A stretch of 64,000 nucleotides of DNA from SCTD01 sp963781675 (GTDB taxonomy: Bacteria > Actinomycetota > Actinomycetes > Mycobacteriales > SCTD01), in contig CAWAGF010000006.1 in NCBI GenBank assembly GCA_963781675.1, positions 62,001-126,000 on the forward strand, read 5' to 3'. The translations under genes and the position numbers were made by a program. Below, piece after piece: positions 1 through 8,061 of this stretch. A model generated the notes under the pieces. It worked only from the letters and a program-made list of their open reading frames with translations, was not told the DNA's origin and did no database searches. Each line of letters opens with the position of its first letter. Position 1 is the stretch's first letter.

Positions 1-42
1 GGGCAGATCCCGGCCGGCGCGCTCATGCCCCACACGGGCTGA
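1..42 (+). CDS. C-terminal end of an unidentified protein (partial)
   Basis: Frame 1 is open from the window edge to a TGA at 40-42, giving a 13-residue tail ending in PHTG. The stop lies one base from the stop of the convergent methyltransferase gene, tight packing that is normal in this genome. The fragment is too short to identify and could be chance. Confidence 0.35.
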   Translation, partial: GQIPAGALMPHTG

Positions 43-43
43 G

Positions 44-688
44 CTACCGGCCCCGGTAGAGGGCGGCGGCCACCGAGGTCGCCAGGTTGAGGCTGCTGAC
101 GCCGGGGCGCATCGGCAGCGCGAGCACGACGTCGGCGCGGGCCCGCAGGTCGGCGCCGACGCCGCCGCGCTCGCTGCCCACGACCAGCACCGCGTCCTGC
201 GGCAGGGCGGCGTCGGGGTCGCCGTCGGCGTCCAGCACCACGACGGGTCCCGTCAGGTCCGCGGGGTCGACGCGCAGCACCGGCAGGGCGTAGTGCAGCC
301 CGGCGCTGCCGCGCAGCACCGTCGGGTGCCACGGGTCCAGCTCGCCGACGAAGGCGACGCCGCTGGCCCCGGCGGCCGCGGCCACGCGGACGACCGCGCC
401 GGCGTTGCCGGGGGAGCGCGGGCCGTCGAGCAGCACCAGCGGGCTCGTGCGCTGCCGCAGCGCGGACAGGTCGGGCTCCGGGCGCGCGCCGGTCGCCTCG
501 ACCCCCGTGTGGTGGGCGACGTCGGCGACGGCCGCGCGCTCTCGCAGGGCGTCCAGCACGTCCGGCGCGAGCCGGTCCGCGAGGGCCAGCGCCGCGTCGA
601 GCGACCGCACCCGGACGTCGGACACGAGCGCGGGGGCGAAGCGCAGCGCGTGCTTCACGCAGTGGAAGCCCTCGAGCGGCACGGTCAC
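44..688 (-). CDS. TrmH/SpoU-family RNA 2'-O-methyltransferase
   Basis: A 214-residue SPOUT-class methyltransferase expected to methylate a ribose 2'-OH in rRNA or tRNA using S-adenosylmethionine. The three SPOUT motifs are visible: SPGNAGAVVR near residue 90 (Asn/Arg motif 1), VVGSERGGV near 170 (Glu motif 2) and SSLNLATSVAAAL near 198 (motif 3, the knotted SAM site). The N-terminal part, with VKHALRF, resembles the short RNA-binding arm of TrmH relatives. The GTG start has a TAGCCT hexamer six bases upstream and no Shine-Dalgarno sequence, so the mRNA is probably leaderless. The exact RNA target cannot be read from sequence. Confidence 0.88.
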   Translation of the reverse strand: MTVPLEGFHCVKHALRFAPALVSDVRVRSLDAALALADRLAPDVLDALRERAAVADVAHHTGVEATGARPEPDLSALRQRTSPLVLLDGPRSPGNAGAVVRVAAAAGASGVAFVGELDPWHPTVLRGSAGLHYALPVLRVDPADLTGPVVVLDADGDPDAALPQDAVLVVGSERGGVGADLRARADVVLALPMRPGVSSLNLATSVAAALYRGR

Positions 689-694
689 GCGTCG

Positions 695-700
695 AGGCTA
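695..700 (-). promoter_or_regulatory. -10 element of a probable leaderless promoter (TrmH-family gene)
   Basis: TAGCCT on the minus strand, six bases before the GTG at 688, with no ribosome-binding site between. TANNNT at this distance is the usual actinobacterial leaderless arrangement. Confidence 0.55.
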
Positions 701-1609
701 GGAGCCGTCCTCCGCCTGCTCGGCGAGGAAGGCCTCCAGCTCGTCGCCCAGCTCCTCGGCCGTCGGCAGCGAGCCGCCCATCTGGGCGAGCAGGCTGCGG
801 CCGGCGCCCGCCAGGTAGGCGTCGTACTGCCGCTCGAGCGCCTCGACCACGCCGCGCACCTCGTCGGACCCGCCCACGGTCTCCTCGACCTGCGTGCGGA
901 CCTGCTCGGCGGACTCCTCCAGCGCCTCGGTCGTGAAGACGAGGCCGGACAGCAGCGCCACGCTGCCGAGCAGGGACAGAGCGGCCGGCGGGTACTCCGC
1001 CTCGGCGAGGTAGTGCGGCACCGCGACGGCGAAGCCGGCGGCGTCGTGACCGGCCTGCCCGAGGCGGAGCTCGAGCAGGTGCCCGGCGCTGGACGGCACC
1101 TGGACCGTGCCGACCCAGCGCTCGTAGCCGGCGACCGTCTCCGGCCGGGTGGCGTGCGCGATGACCCCGAGCGGCCGGGTGTGCGGGACGGCCATCGGGA
1201 TGCTGTTCATGCCGACGGTCGTCCGGACGCCGAGCTGCTCGACGAGCAGCCGGACGGCGGTGGTGAAGGCCTCCCACTGCACGTCCGGCTCCGGGCCGGC
1301 CAGCACCAGGAAGGGAGTCCCCTCCGCGTCGTGCGCGAGGTGGACGGCCAGCTGCGGGTCGGCGTAGTCGGCCCAGTGGTCCTCGTCGAAGGTCATCGCC
1401 GGCCGGCGCGCGCGGTAGTCGAGCAGCGCGTCGACGTCGAACGTCGCGACGACGCGGGAGCCGTGCGTGGCCAGCAGGTGCTCGCGGGCCAGGCGCTTGG
1501 CGCCGCCGGCGTCGACGAAGCCGTCGAGCGCCTGCACCAGGACGGGCTCGCCGAGCTCGGGCAGGTCGGGCTCCAGCGCGTAGAGGTCCTTGGGGTCGAG
1601 CCGTGGCAC
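698..1609 (-). CDS. PAC2 family protein
   Basis: About 303 residues, matching actinobacterial PAC2 (proteasome assembly chaperone-like) proteins, whose role in bacteria is poorly defined. The diagnostic N-terminus is present: LYALEPDLPELGEPVLVQAL followed by DGFVDAG, then an Asp-rich FDVDALLDYR stretch and the VGMNSIPMAVPHTRP block. I chose the GTG at 1609 because GGGAG sits seven bases upstream and family members start here. The frame stays open upstream to an ATG at 1771, adding 54 residues that do not belong to PAC2 (see findings). The C-terminal third is a probable helical region rich in Glu/Gln/Leu. Confidence 0.82.
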   Translation of the reverse strand: MPRLDPKDLYALEPDLPELGEPVLVQALDGFVDAGGAKRLAREHLLATHGSRVVATFDVDALLDYRARRPAMTFDEDHWADYADPQLAVHLAHDAEGTPFLVLAGPEPDVQWEAFTTAVRLLVEQLGVRTTVGMNSIPMAVPHTRPLGVIAHATRPETVAGYERWVGTVQVPSSAGHLLELRLGQAGHDAAGFAVAVPHYLAEAEYPPAALSLLGSVALLSGLVFTTEALEESAEQVRTQVEETVGGSDEVRGVVEALERQYDAYLAGAGRSLLAQMGGSLPTAEELGDELEAFLAEQAEDGS

Positions 1610-1824
1610 GGGGGAGCTCCCTGCTGCAGAGGTGAGGTCGTCAGGGGGAACGTGGGGCGGCAGGGGGCTGTTCCGCGAGCCGGCGCCGGCCCGCACCGCG
1701 ACCAGCTCGGCGAGCGCGGGTCGCAGCTCGGCGAGCACCTGTTGCGCCTCCGCCACCGTGGACAGCCCCATGCCGGCGACGCCAGGCGGCAGGAGTCCGG
1801 CCGCCGGGGGCGAACCCTCCCGGC

Positions 1825-2400
1825 ATGCGCACCCCTCTCCGCACGCTCCTGCTCGCCGCCGGCCTCGGCATCGTGGCTGCCGCCGTCCCCGGCTCGGCCG
1901 CGCCCGCCCCGCAGATCGTGGACGCGAAGGGCGACTCCTTCGACGGGAACGCCTCGCACGACGTGCAGTCTGTGCTCTTCAGCCGGACGTCCAAGGGCTT
2001 CTCGGTCGTGATGACGCTCAGCGGCCCGCAGTCCACGCAGCAGGGCGTGAACTACGCCATCAGCGCGACGACCCCGGACTGCGGCACCTTCACGATCAAC
2101 TGGACGCCGAGCTCGGCCCTGGGCAGCCGCGACCAGATCACGATGGACTGCGGCGAGGCCAGCAGCACGGGCGAGCCGTACACGATCCTCAACGTCGCGC
2201 CCAAGGCCAAGGGCAACCAGCTCACCTGGACCTTCAACAAGAAGTCGTTCCCGGCCGAGCTGAAGCGGGGTGCGACGTTCAGCGACCTGGCCGTGGCCGT
2301 GGACCCGAACGAGCCGGTCTTCGGCATCATCGGCCCGCAGACGCTCGGCCTGCCGGTGCGCCTCGACGAGGGCACGGGCAAGGGCTCGTTCACCTTCTAG
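1825..2400 (+). CDS. Secreted protein of unknown function
   Basis: 191 residues with a Sec signal peptide: Arg at 2 and 6, hydrophobic stretch at about 8-22, and likely cleavage after a GSAAPA-type site near residue 26. The mature part begins with a DAKGDSFDGNASHDV segment and is rich in Thr/Ser and beta-prone stretches, with two Cys (CGTF and MDCGEA) that could form a disulfide. It looks like a small extracellular beta-sandwich, but I do not recognise the family. No Shine-Dalgarno is clear; AACCCT lies six bases before the ATG. It diverges from the PAC2 gene and precedes an acyl-CoA ligase, with no functional link visible. Confidence 0.75.
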   Translation: MRTPLRTLLLAAGLGIVAAAVPGSAAPAPQIVDAKGDSFDGNASHDVQSVLFSRTSKGFSVVMTLSGPQSTQQGVNYAISATTPDCGTFTINWTPSSALGSRDQITMDCGEASSTGEPYTILNVAPKAKGNQLTWTFNKKSFPAELKRGATFSDLAVAVDPNEPVFGIIGPQTLGLPVRLDEGTGKGSFTF

Positions 2401-2430
2401 CCCGGCTGCCGACGGCGTGACCTGGCTCAC

Positions 2431-2436
2431 TAGGCT
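2431..2436 (+). promoter_or_regulatory. -10 element of a probable leaderless promoter (acyl-CoA ligase)
   Basis: TAGGCT, then six bases, then the ATG at 2443, with no Shine-Dalgarno sequence between them. Confidence 0.55.
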
Positions 2437-2442
2437 CGGGGC

Positions 2443-3963
2443 ATGAGCCTCAACATCGCGACCATGCTGCGGGAGTCGGCCAAGAAGGACCCCGACAAGC
2501 CGCTGTGCCACATCAACGACCTGACGTTCTCCTACGCGCAGGTCGACGAGATCAGCGGCCGCGTGGCCGGCGCCCTGCTCGCGACGGGCCTGCAGCGCGG
2601 CGACAAGGTGGCCCTGCAGCTGCCGAACCTGCCGCAGTTCCTGTTCACCTACTTCGGCCTGATGAAGGCCGGCCTGGTGATGGTGCCGCTCAACCCGCTG
2701 CTGCGGGCTCCCGAGGTGAAGTACCACCTCGAGGACAGCGAGGCCAAGGTGCTCATCACCTTCGAGATGTTCGCGGAGGAGGCGTACAAGGGCGCGTCCG
2801 AGCTGGACGGCGTCACGACGTACGTCGTGAACATGCCGGGCAACGACCAGCGGCCCGAGGGCACCAAGCACTTCGACGAGCTGTACTTCGCCGACGACAC
2901 CCGGGACATCGAGCCGACCGACGCCGACGACACGGCGGTGCTGCTCTACACCTCCGGGACGACCGGCAAGCCCAAGGGCGCCGAGCTGACCCACCTGAAC
3001 CTGTACATGAACTGCACCGTCGCAGGGGAGCTGTTCGAGTTCCAGGAGACCGACATCGGCGTCGCGGTGCTGCCGCTGTTCCACGTCTTCGGCCTGTCCA
3101 GCGTGCTGAACACCAGCGTCCGGTACGGCGGCACCATCGTGCTGATCCCGCGCTTCGAGCTCGAGCCGGTCGTCGACGCGATCGCCAAGCACAGGTGCAC
3201 GATCTTCAGCGGCGTCCCGACCATGTACTTCGGGCTGCTGAACATGGACCTCACCGGCAAGGACCTGTCGTCGCTGCGCGTCGGCGTCTCCGGCGGCGCG
3301 GCCATCCCCGGCGAGGTCATCAAGGCGTTCGAGGAGAAGTTCCCCGGCTGCGTGGTGCTCGAGGGCTACGGCCTGTCCGAGTCCACCAGCACGACGACGT
3401 TCAACGTCAACGCCGAGCAGCGCAAGGTGCTCTCGATCGGCAAGCCGATCTGGGGCGTCGAGGTGCGGGTCGTCGACGACCAGGACCAGCCGCTCGAGCC
3501 GGGCGAGGAGAACGTCGGCGAGATCGTCATCCGGGGCCACAACATCATGAAGGGCTACTACAACAAGCCCGAGGCGACCGCGGAGGCCTTCAAGGGCGGC
3601 TGGTTCCACACCGGCGACCTGGCCTACATGGACAAGGACGGCTACTTCTTCATCGTCGACCGCAAGAAGGACCTCGTCATCCGCGGCGGCTACAACGTCT
3701 ACCCGCGCGAGATCGAGGAGGTGCTGTTCGAGCACCCCGCGGTCGCCGAGGCGGCCGTCATCGGCAAGCCCGACGAGAAGCTCGGCGAGGAGGTGCTCGC
3801 CTTCGTGTCGCTGAAGTCCGGAGCGTCGGCCGAGCCCGAGGAGCTGATCGCGTTCGCGAAGGAGCGGCTCGCGGCCTACAAGTACCCGCGCGAGGTCCGC
3901 ATCGTCGACGAGCTGCCCAAGGGCGCCACCGGCAAGATCCTCAAGAAGGAGCTGCGCAGCTAG
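2443..3963 (+). CDS. Long-chain fatty acid-CoA ligase (FadD-like)
   Basis: 506-residue ANL-superfamily adenylating enzyme that activates a carboxylic acid, probably a fatty acid, with ATP and CoA. The P-loop LLYTSGTTGKPKG lies at about 167-179, the adenylate motif GYGLSESTST near 309, the GWFHTGDLAYMDKDGYF hinge near 386, VDRKKDLVIRGGYNVYPREIE near 406, and the catalytic Lys in PKGATGKILKKEL at the C-terminus. Length is normal. It appears monocistronic, with a leaderless-type start. The window holds a second acyl-CoA synthetase, two crotonases and a wax-ester synthase, consistent with fatty-acid use and storage. Chain-length preference cannot be inferred. Confidence 0.92.
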   Translation: MSLNIATMLRESAKKDPDKPLCHINDLTFSYAQVDEISGRVAGALLATGLQRGDKVALQLPNLPQFLFTYFGLMKAGLVMVPLNPLLRAPEVKYHLEDSEAKVLITFEMFAEEAYKGASELDGVTTYVVNMPGNDQRPEGTKHFDELYFADDTRDIEPTDADDTAVLLYTSGTTGKPKGAELTHLNLYMNCTVAGELFEFQETDIGVAVLPLFHVFGLSSVLNTSVRYGGTIVLIPRFELEPVVDAIAKHRCTIFSGVPTMYFGLLNMDLTGKDLSSLRVGVSGGAAIPGEVIKAFEEKFPGCVVLEGYGLSESTSTTTFNVNAEQRKVLSIGKPIWGVEVRVVDDQDQPLEPGEENVGEIVIRGHNIMKGYYNKPEATAEAFKGGWFHTGDLAYMDKDGYFFIVDRKKDLVIRGGYNVYPREIEEVLFEHPAVAEAAVIGKPDEKLGEEVLAFVSLKSGASAEPEELIAFAKERLAAYKYPREVRIVDELPKGATGKILKKELRS

Positions 3964-4001
3964 GCGGAATCCGCCCGCCCCGGCGGTGCGTTGTCCAGCC
4001 C

Positions 4002-4316
4002 ATGAGCACGGAGCTGTACGACGCGTTCCGCCAGGGCGAGCTGTTCCTGCGCGCGGGCCAGCCCACCGAGGCCGCCCGGCTGGTCGAGCCGGTGGTGGAG
4101 GCCGAGCCGGCCAACGACGCGGCGCTGGAGCTGTGGGCACGCGCGCTGCTGCACTCCGCGCAGCTCGTGCGCGCGGAGGCCGCCCTGCGGCTGCTCGTCG
4201 AGCGCCGGCCCGACGACGGCTGGGCCCGCTTCGCGCTGGCCCGCGCGCTGGAGCGGCAGGGCAAGGACGCCTCCGAGCACCGCCAGCTGGCCGCAGCGCT
4301 CGGCTTCGAGGCCTAG
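4002..4316 (+). CDS. Small tetratricopeptide-repeat protein
   Basis: 104 residues made almost wholly of paired amphipathic helices with TPR spacing: GELFLRAGQPTEAARLVEPVV, then AALELWARALLHSAQLVRAEAALRLLVE, then WARFALARALERQGKD. About three repeats are visible, the usual minimum for a protein-protein interaction scaffold. There is no signal peptide or membrane segment, so it is probably cytoplasmic. It starts 38 bases after the acyl-CoA ligase, so co-transcription is possible. The partner is unknown. Confidence 0.75.
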   Translation: MSTELYDAFRQGELFLRAGQPTEAARLVEPVVEAEPANDAALELWARALLHSAQLVRAEAALRLLVERRPDDGWARFALARALERQGKDASEHRQLAAALGFEA

Positions 4317-4378
4317 AGCAGCGTCGCCGCGGCAGGTGGCGGCAGGAGGCCAGCTGCGCCGGACGTGCGGGACCGTCC

Positions 4379-4981
4379 CTAGGGCCTGCGGAGTCCGAGC
4401 ACGCTGAGCGACGCGTCGACGAAGGCGTCCTGGCTGGCGTCGACGCCGAGCGCGACGCGCTGGATGCTCAACCCCTGGAGCACGCCGACCAGGCGCTGCG
4501 CTGCTTCGGTGGTCGACGCCCCGGCGGGTGCGGTCAGGCCGCGGCGCTCGAGGTCGTCGACGAGCTGGCCGAGCATCCGGTCGAAGCCCTCGCGCAGGGC
4601 GGCGGCCAGGGGTGCGTCGTCGTGCGCGAGCCGGATCAGCTCGAGCTGCGTCGTGAAGAGCTCGACACCCGCCGCCTCCCGGGTCGCCGTCCAGTAGCCA
4701 CGGGCGTACGCCGCCACCGCCGCGACCAGATCGCGCTCCTCGGGGGGCAGTCCTGCAAAGCCCTCGGACCGGCGCAGCAGCGCCGCCGCCAGCAACGCGC
4801 CCCGGCTGCCGAAGGTGGAGTACACGGCGCCGGTCGTCAGGCCGGCCCGGCGGGCCACCTCCTGCAGCGTGCACCCGCTCCAGCCGCGCTCAGCCTGCAG
4901 CGCGTCCACTGCGGCGAGCAGCCGCTCGCGGGTGGTCGCCCGACCGCGCAGCAGCGCGCCGGGCTGTGCCGTCGTCGTCAC
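4379..4981 (-). CDS. TetR/AcrR-family transcriptional regulator
   Basis: 200 residues. The N-terminal helix-turn-helix is clear: TRERLLAAVDAL, then TLQEVARRAGLTTGAVYSTFGSRGALLAAALLRR at about 39-70, the TetR pattern. The rest is the all-helical ligand-binding and dimerisation domain. The GTG start has GGGAGG four to five bases upstream. It is transcribed away from the substrate-binding lipoprotein gene at 5045, and a 19-bp palindrome lies between them, so it probably represses itself and that gene. The ligand is unknown; a small molecule handled by the neighbouring hydrolase or binding protein is a reasonable guess. Confidence 0.88.
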   Translation of the reverse strand: MTTTAQPGALLRGRATTRERLLAAVDALQAERGWSGCTLQEVARRAGLTTGAVYSTFGSRGALLAAALLRRSEGFAGLPPEERDLVAAVAAYARGYWTATREAAGVELFTTQLELIRLAHDDAPLAAALREGFDRMLGQLVDDLERRGLTAPAGASTTEAAQRLVGVLQGLSIQRVALGVDASQDAFVDASLSVLGLRRP

Positions 4982-4991
4982 CGCACCTCCC

Positions 4992-5020
4992 TTGACGCCT
5001 GCTTCGCCGCCGGTGATAGT
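4992..5020 (+). promoter_or_regulatory. Sigma-70-type promoter for the substrate-binding lipoprotein gene
   Basis: TTGACG at 4992-4997 (-35) and GATAGT at 5015-5020 (-10) are separated by 17 bases, close to consensus. The -10 lies inside the palindrome at 5014-5032. Confidence 0.55.
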
Positions 5021-5032
5021 AACGCATTATCA
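5014..5032 (+). promoter_or_regulatory. Candidate TetR operator
   Basis: TGATAGTAACGCATTATCA: perfect five-base arms TGATA/TATCA plus one more matching pair inside. It overlaps the -10 of the rightward promoter and lies in the 63-bp gap between the divergent TetR and lipoprotein genes, the classical place for a TetR-family operator. Binding is inferred. Confidence 0.5.
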
Positions 5033-5044
5033 ACCGGAGGTGAC

Positions 5045-6595
5045 ATGCCGCGACCGATCTCGCCGCTGCTGGGCGCGGTGTGTGCGTTGTCGCTGGTCGC
5101 CTGCGGCAGCACCGTGCAGCAGGCGGGCCTGACGGGGGGTGCGGCCGCCGCAGACCCTGCCGCCGCGGCCGGTGACGGCCTCGGCGGTCCGCTGCCGACG
5201 GTGCCGCAGGCGGAGGCGCTCCCCGGTGCGGACGCCGACCCCGGCGGCGCCACGACGACGAGGGGCAGCGGGCCCGGGACGGTGGACCCCGGTCGCGTGC
5301 CGGGCTCGGCGGCGTCGGTGCCCGCGGCCCCCGCTCCCGGTCGCGGCGGCCCCGCGCCGGCGCCGGACCGCGACCGCCGGCCGGTCAAGGTGGGTGTCCT
5401 CTACACGAACAACGACCAGGGCGCGGCCTCCGCCGGCGTCGACAACGGCAACACCTTCACCCTCCGCCGCGTCTACGAAGGGGTGCTCAAGGCCTACGCC
5501 GCACGGGGCGGCCTGGGCGGCCGCACGATCGAGCCGACGTACGTAGAGCTGCAGTCGAACTCGACGTCGTTGGCGGCGGACCTGGAAGCGGCCTGCACCC
5601 GCTTCGTCCAGGACGCGAAGGTCGACGTCGTGCTCAGCACCACCGGTCTGTTCTCGGAGCAGTTCGCCGAGTGCCTGGCCAGAGCCGGCACGCCACAGCT
5701 CACCGGCGACTACGCGTTCGGCGACGAGCAGTCCCTGCGCGGCGCGTCGACGCTCTTCGCGACAGCGGCGCTCACGACGGACGAGCGGCTGCGCGCGCTG
5801 CTGGAGCAGCTGACGGCCGCCGGCCGGCTGGCGCCGGCGAGCCGGATCGGCGTCGTGGTCGAGGGCTGCCCCTTCGACACCCGCACCTACGAGCGGACGG
5901 TGGCGCCGACGGCGAAGCGCCTGGGGCTGTCGATCGTGGCGCGGGCCGACGGGCGGTGCTTCCAGAGCATCGGCGACCTCAGCGGCATCACCACCGACAT
6001 GCAGGCGGCCGTCCTGCGCTTCCAGCGCGAGCGCGTCGACCAGGTGCTGTTCGTCTCCGGGAGCGTCGAGGGCAACTTCATGCTCTTCTTCGCCACGGCC
6101 GCCGAGAGCCAGGGCTACCGGCCGAGGTACGCGCTGACGTCCGGCGCCGTGCTCGCGGTGCAGGAGGCGAACACCCCGCGCCAGCAGCTCACGAACGCTG
6201 CCGGCATCGGCTGGATCCCCGCGATCGACACGGTCCGGGCCACGCCGCCGCTTCCCGCCGGCAGACGCTGCCTGGCTGACCTGCAGGCCGGTTCCGGAGC
6301 CACGCCGCAGTCACCGCTGGACCGCTACTACGCCCTCAGCGTCTGCTCCGGCGTGGCGCTGTACGACACCGCGCTGCGGGCCAGCTCCGGTGCCGCCGAC
6401 CGGGCCGCGGTGTCCGCCGCGGTGACCGGCACCGGCACGTCGTTCGCCGCCGCCGTGGTGCAGGGTGAGCGCACCGACTTCCGTCGCGGCCGTCGTACCG
6501 GACCCGCCGAGGGCCGCGTCTTCTCATGGGGGTCGTGCGGCTGCTTCGAGTACGTCGGGAAGCCCTTCCCGCTGACTCGCCAGGAGGCGTCGTGA
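5045..6595 (+). CDS. ABC transporter substrate-binding lipoprotein (Leu/Ile/Val-binding type I fold)
   Basis: 516 residues. A lipoprotein signal (LSLVAC, acylated Cys near residue 20) is followed by about 90 residues of Ala/Pro/Gly linker, then a periplasmic-binding domain starting VKVGVLYTNNDQGAASAG. Blocks typical of branched-chain amino-acid-type receptors follow: VVLSTTGLFSEQ, LTGDYAFGDEQ, SRIGVVVEGCPFDT, VDQVLFVSGSVEGN and a C-terminal SPLDRYYALSVCSGVALYDTAL. GGAGG precedes the ATG. No permease or ATPase gene is nearby, so it is an orphan receptor or works with a distant transporter. Its stop overlaps the start of the serine hydrolase gene, so the two are one operon under the adjacent TetR. 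Confidence 0.82.
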   Translation: MPRPISPLLGAVCALSLVACGSTVQQAGLTGGAAAADPAAAAGDGLGGPLPTVPQAEALPGADADPGGATTTRGSGPGTVDPGRVPGSAASVPAAPAPGRGGPAPAPDRDRRPVKVGVLYTNNDQGAASAGVDNGNTFTLRRVYEGVLKAYAARGGLGGRTIEPTYVELQSNSTSLAADLEAACTRFVQDAKVDVVLSTTGLFSEQFAECLARAGTPQLTGDYAFGDEQSLRGASTLFATAALTTDERLRALLEQLTAAGRLAPASRIGVVVEGCPFDTRTYERTVAPTAKRLGLSIVARADGRCFQSIGDLSGITTDMQAAVLRFQRERVDQVLFVSGSVEGNFMLFFATAAESQGYRPRYALTSGAVLAVQEANTPRQQLTNAAGIGWIPAIDTVRATPPLPAGRRCLADLQAGSGATPQSPLDRYYALSVCSGVALYDTALRASSGAADRAAVSAAVTGTGTSFAAAVVQGERTDFRRGRRTGPAEGRVFSWGSCGCFEYVGKPFPLTRQEAS

Positions 6596-7974
6596 TGCTC
6601 GACCAGCAGCACTGGCAGGAGCGCCTGAGCGCGCTCGTCGAGGAGCACGGCGTCGTCGGCGCCAGCCTTGCCGTCGGTCTCGGCGACCAGACCGCCGTCG
6701 CGGCCAGCGGCGTCCTCAACCTCAGGACAGCCGCGCCGGCGACGCCGGACAGCGTCTTCCAGATCGGCAGCATCACCAAGACCTGGACCGCCACCCTGGT
6801 CATGCAGCTCGTCGACGAGGGGCTGCTCGACCTGGACACGCCGGTGCGGACGTACCTGCCGGACTTCCGCCTCGCCGACGAGGACCTCGCGGCCGCTGTC
6901 ACGCCGAGGCACCTGCTCGCGCACACCAGCGGCATCGCGGGCGACTTCCTCCCGGACACCGGGCGCGGCGAGGACTGCCTGCACGAGTACGTCGCGATGC
7001 TGGGACAGCTGCCCGCCAGCCACCCGCTCGGCGCCACCATGAGCTACTGCAACGCCGGCTTCATCGTGCTCGGCCGACTCGTCGAGGTGCTGCGCGGCGC
7101 CACCTGGGACGAGGTCGTCCGCACCCGGCTCGTCCAGCCCCTGGGCCTGACCGCTGCCGGAACGCTGCCTGAGGAGGCGCTGCTCTGGGGCGCTGCCGTC
7201 GGCCACCTCGCCCCACCTGGGGCGGCGCACCCGGTCGTGGCACCGCAGTGGGGGCTGGCTCGCAGCGCCGGCCCGGCGGGCGCCGTGCACGCGCAGGCAC
7301 GCGACCTGCTCACCTTCGCCCGGCTGCACCTGGCGGGGGGAGTCGCGCCCGACGGGACGCGGCTGCTGAGCGAGAGCTCGGCGCTGGCGATGCGCGAGCA
7401 GCAGGCGCGCGTCGCCGACCGCTGGACGCTCGGCGGCGGGGTCGGCCTCGCCTGGATGCTCATGGACCTGGACGGCGTGCAGGCGTTCGGTCACGACGGC
7501 TCCACCATCGGGCAGAGCGCCTACCTGCGCGCGGTGCCGGGTGCCGGCGAGCGACCCGACGTGACGGTCGTGCTGCTCACCAACGGCGGGCAGATGCGCG
7601 AGCTGTACCAGGACCTCGTCGGCGAGCTGCTGGCCGACCTGGCCGGGGCCGAGCTGCCGCTGGGCCTGACGCCGCCCGACCAGCCGCCGACGGTCGACCC
7701 GGACCGCTACACAGGGCGCTACGCCCGCGAGTCGATGGAGCACGAGGTCGTGCGGCGCGGCGACGACCTGGTGCTCGTCACCTTCCTGAGCGGCGTCATG
7801 GCGACGGCGATGGGCACCGACCGGCTCGAGAGCGCGCTCCTGCCCTTCCAGGACGACGCCTTCCTCACCACGCTGCCCGCCGTGTCCGGCTACCTGCCGG
7901 CGGCCTTCTACGCCCTCGACGACGGGACGCCGTACCTGCACCTCGCGGGACGGGCAGCCGCCAAGGTCTCCTGA
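6595..7974 (+). CDS. Serine hydrolase, beta-lactamase/class C penicillin-binding-like (S12 family)
   Basis: 459 residues. The active-site triad motifs are all present: SITK at 59-62 (nucleophile Ser59, Lys62), YCN at 151-153 and HDG at 300-302 in place of KTG, the pattern of EstB/D-aminopeptidase-like S12 enzymes. No signal peptide is evident, so it is likely cytoplasmic. The last about 100 residues form a separate beta-rich domain seen in many S12 members. The ATG at 6595 shares bases with the upstream TGA (TGATG) and has GGAGG seven bases upstream, so translation is coupled to the lipoprotein gene. The true substrate (ester, amide or peptide) is unknown; antibiotic resistance should not be assumed. 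Confidence 0.82.
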   Translation: MLDQQHWQERLSALVEEHGVVGASLAVGLGDQTAVAASGVLNLRTAAPATPDSVFQIGSITKTWTATLVMQLVDEGLLDLDTPVRTYLPDFRLADEDLAAAVTPRHLLAHTSGIAGDFLPDTGRGEDCLHEYVAMLGQLPASHPLGATMSYCNAGFIVLGRLVEVLRGATWDEVVRTRLVQPLGLTAAGTLPEEALLWGAAVGHLAPPGAAHPVVAPQWGLARSAGPAGAVHAQARDLLTFARLHLAGGVAPDGTRLLSESSALAMREQQARVADRWTLGGGVGLAWMLMDLDGVQAFGHDGSTIGQSAYLRAVPGAGERPDVTVVLLTNGGQMRELYQDLVGELLADLAGAELPLGLTPPDQPPTVDPDRYTGRYARESMEHEVVRRGDDLVLVTFLSGVMATAMGTDRLESALLPFQDDAFLTTLPAVSGYLPAAFYALDDGTPYLHLAGRAAAKVS

Positions 7975-8061
7975 CCGCGCGACCCCGCCGCCGCCTGCCC
8001 GGCGGTGGACGACCAGCAGCCTGAGCACGGCAGCAGGCTGCGGCGGCTAGCGTGCGAGGGC

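Noticed and set aside
1393..4140. Long open frames opposite the acyl-CoA ligase and PAC2 genes
   Set aside because: They mirror real genes, contain Arg/Ala/Pro-rich low-complexity sequence and no recognisable motifs.
6595..7974. Antibiotic-resistance beta-lactamase
   Set aside because: It lacks a KTG box and signal peptide; S12-type hydrolases often act on other substrates.
7991..8005. Short hairpin CCGCC...GGCGG before the DinG-type gene
   Set aside because: Only five base pairs, expected by chance in such G+C-rich sequence.
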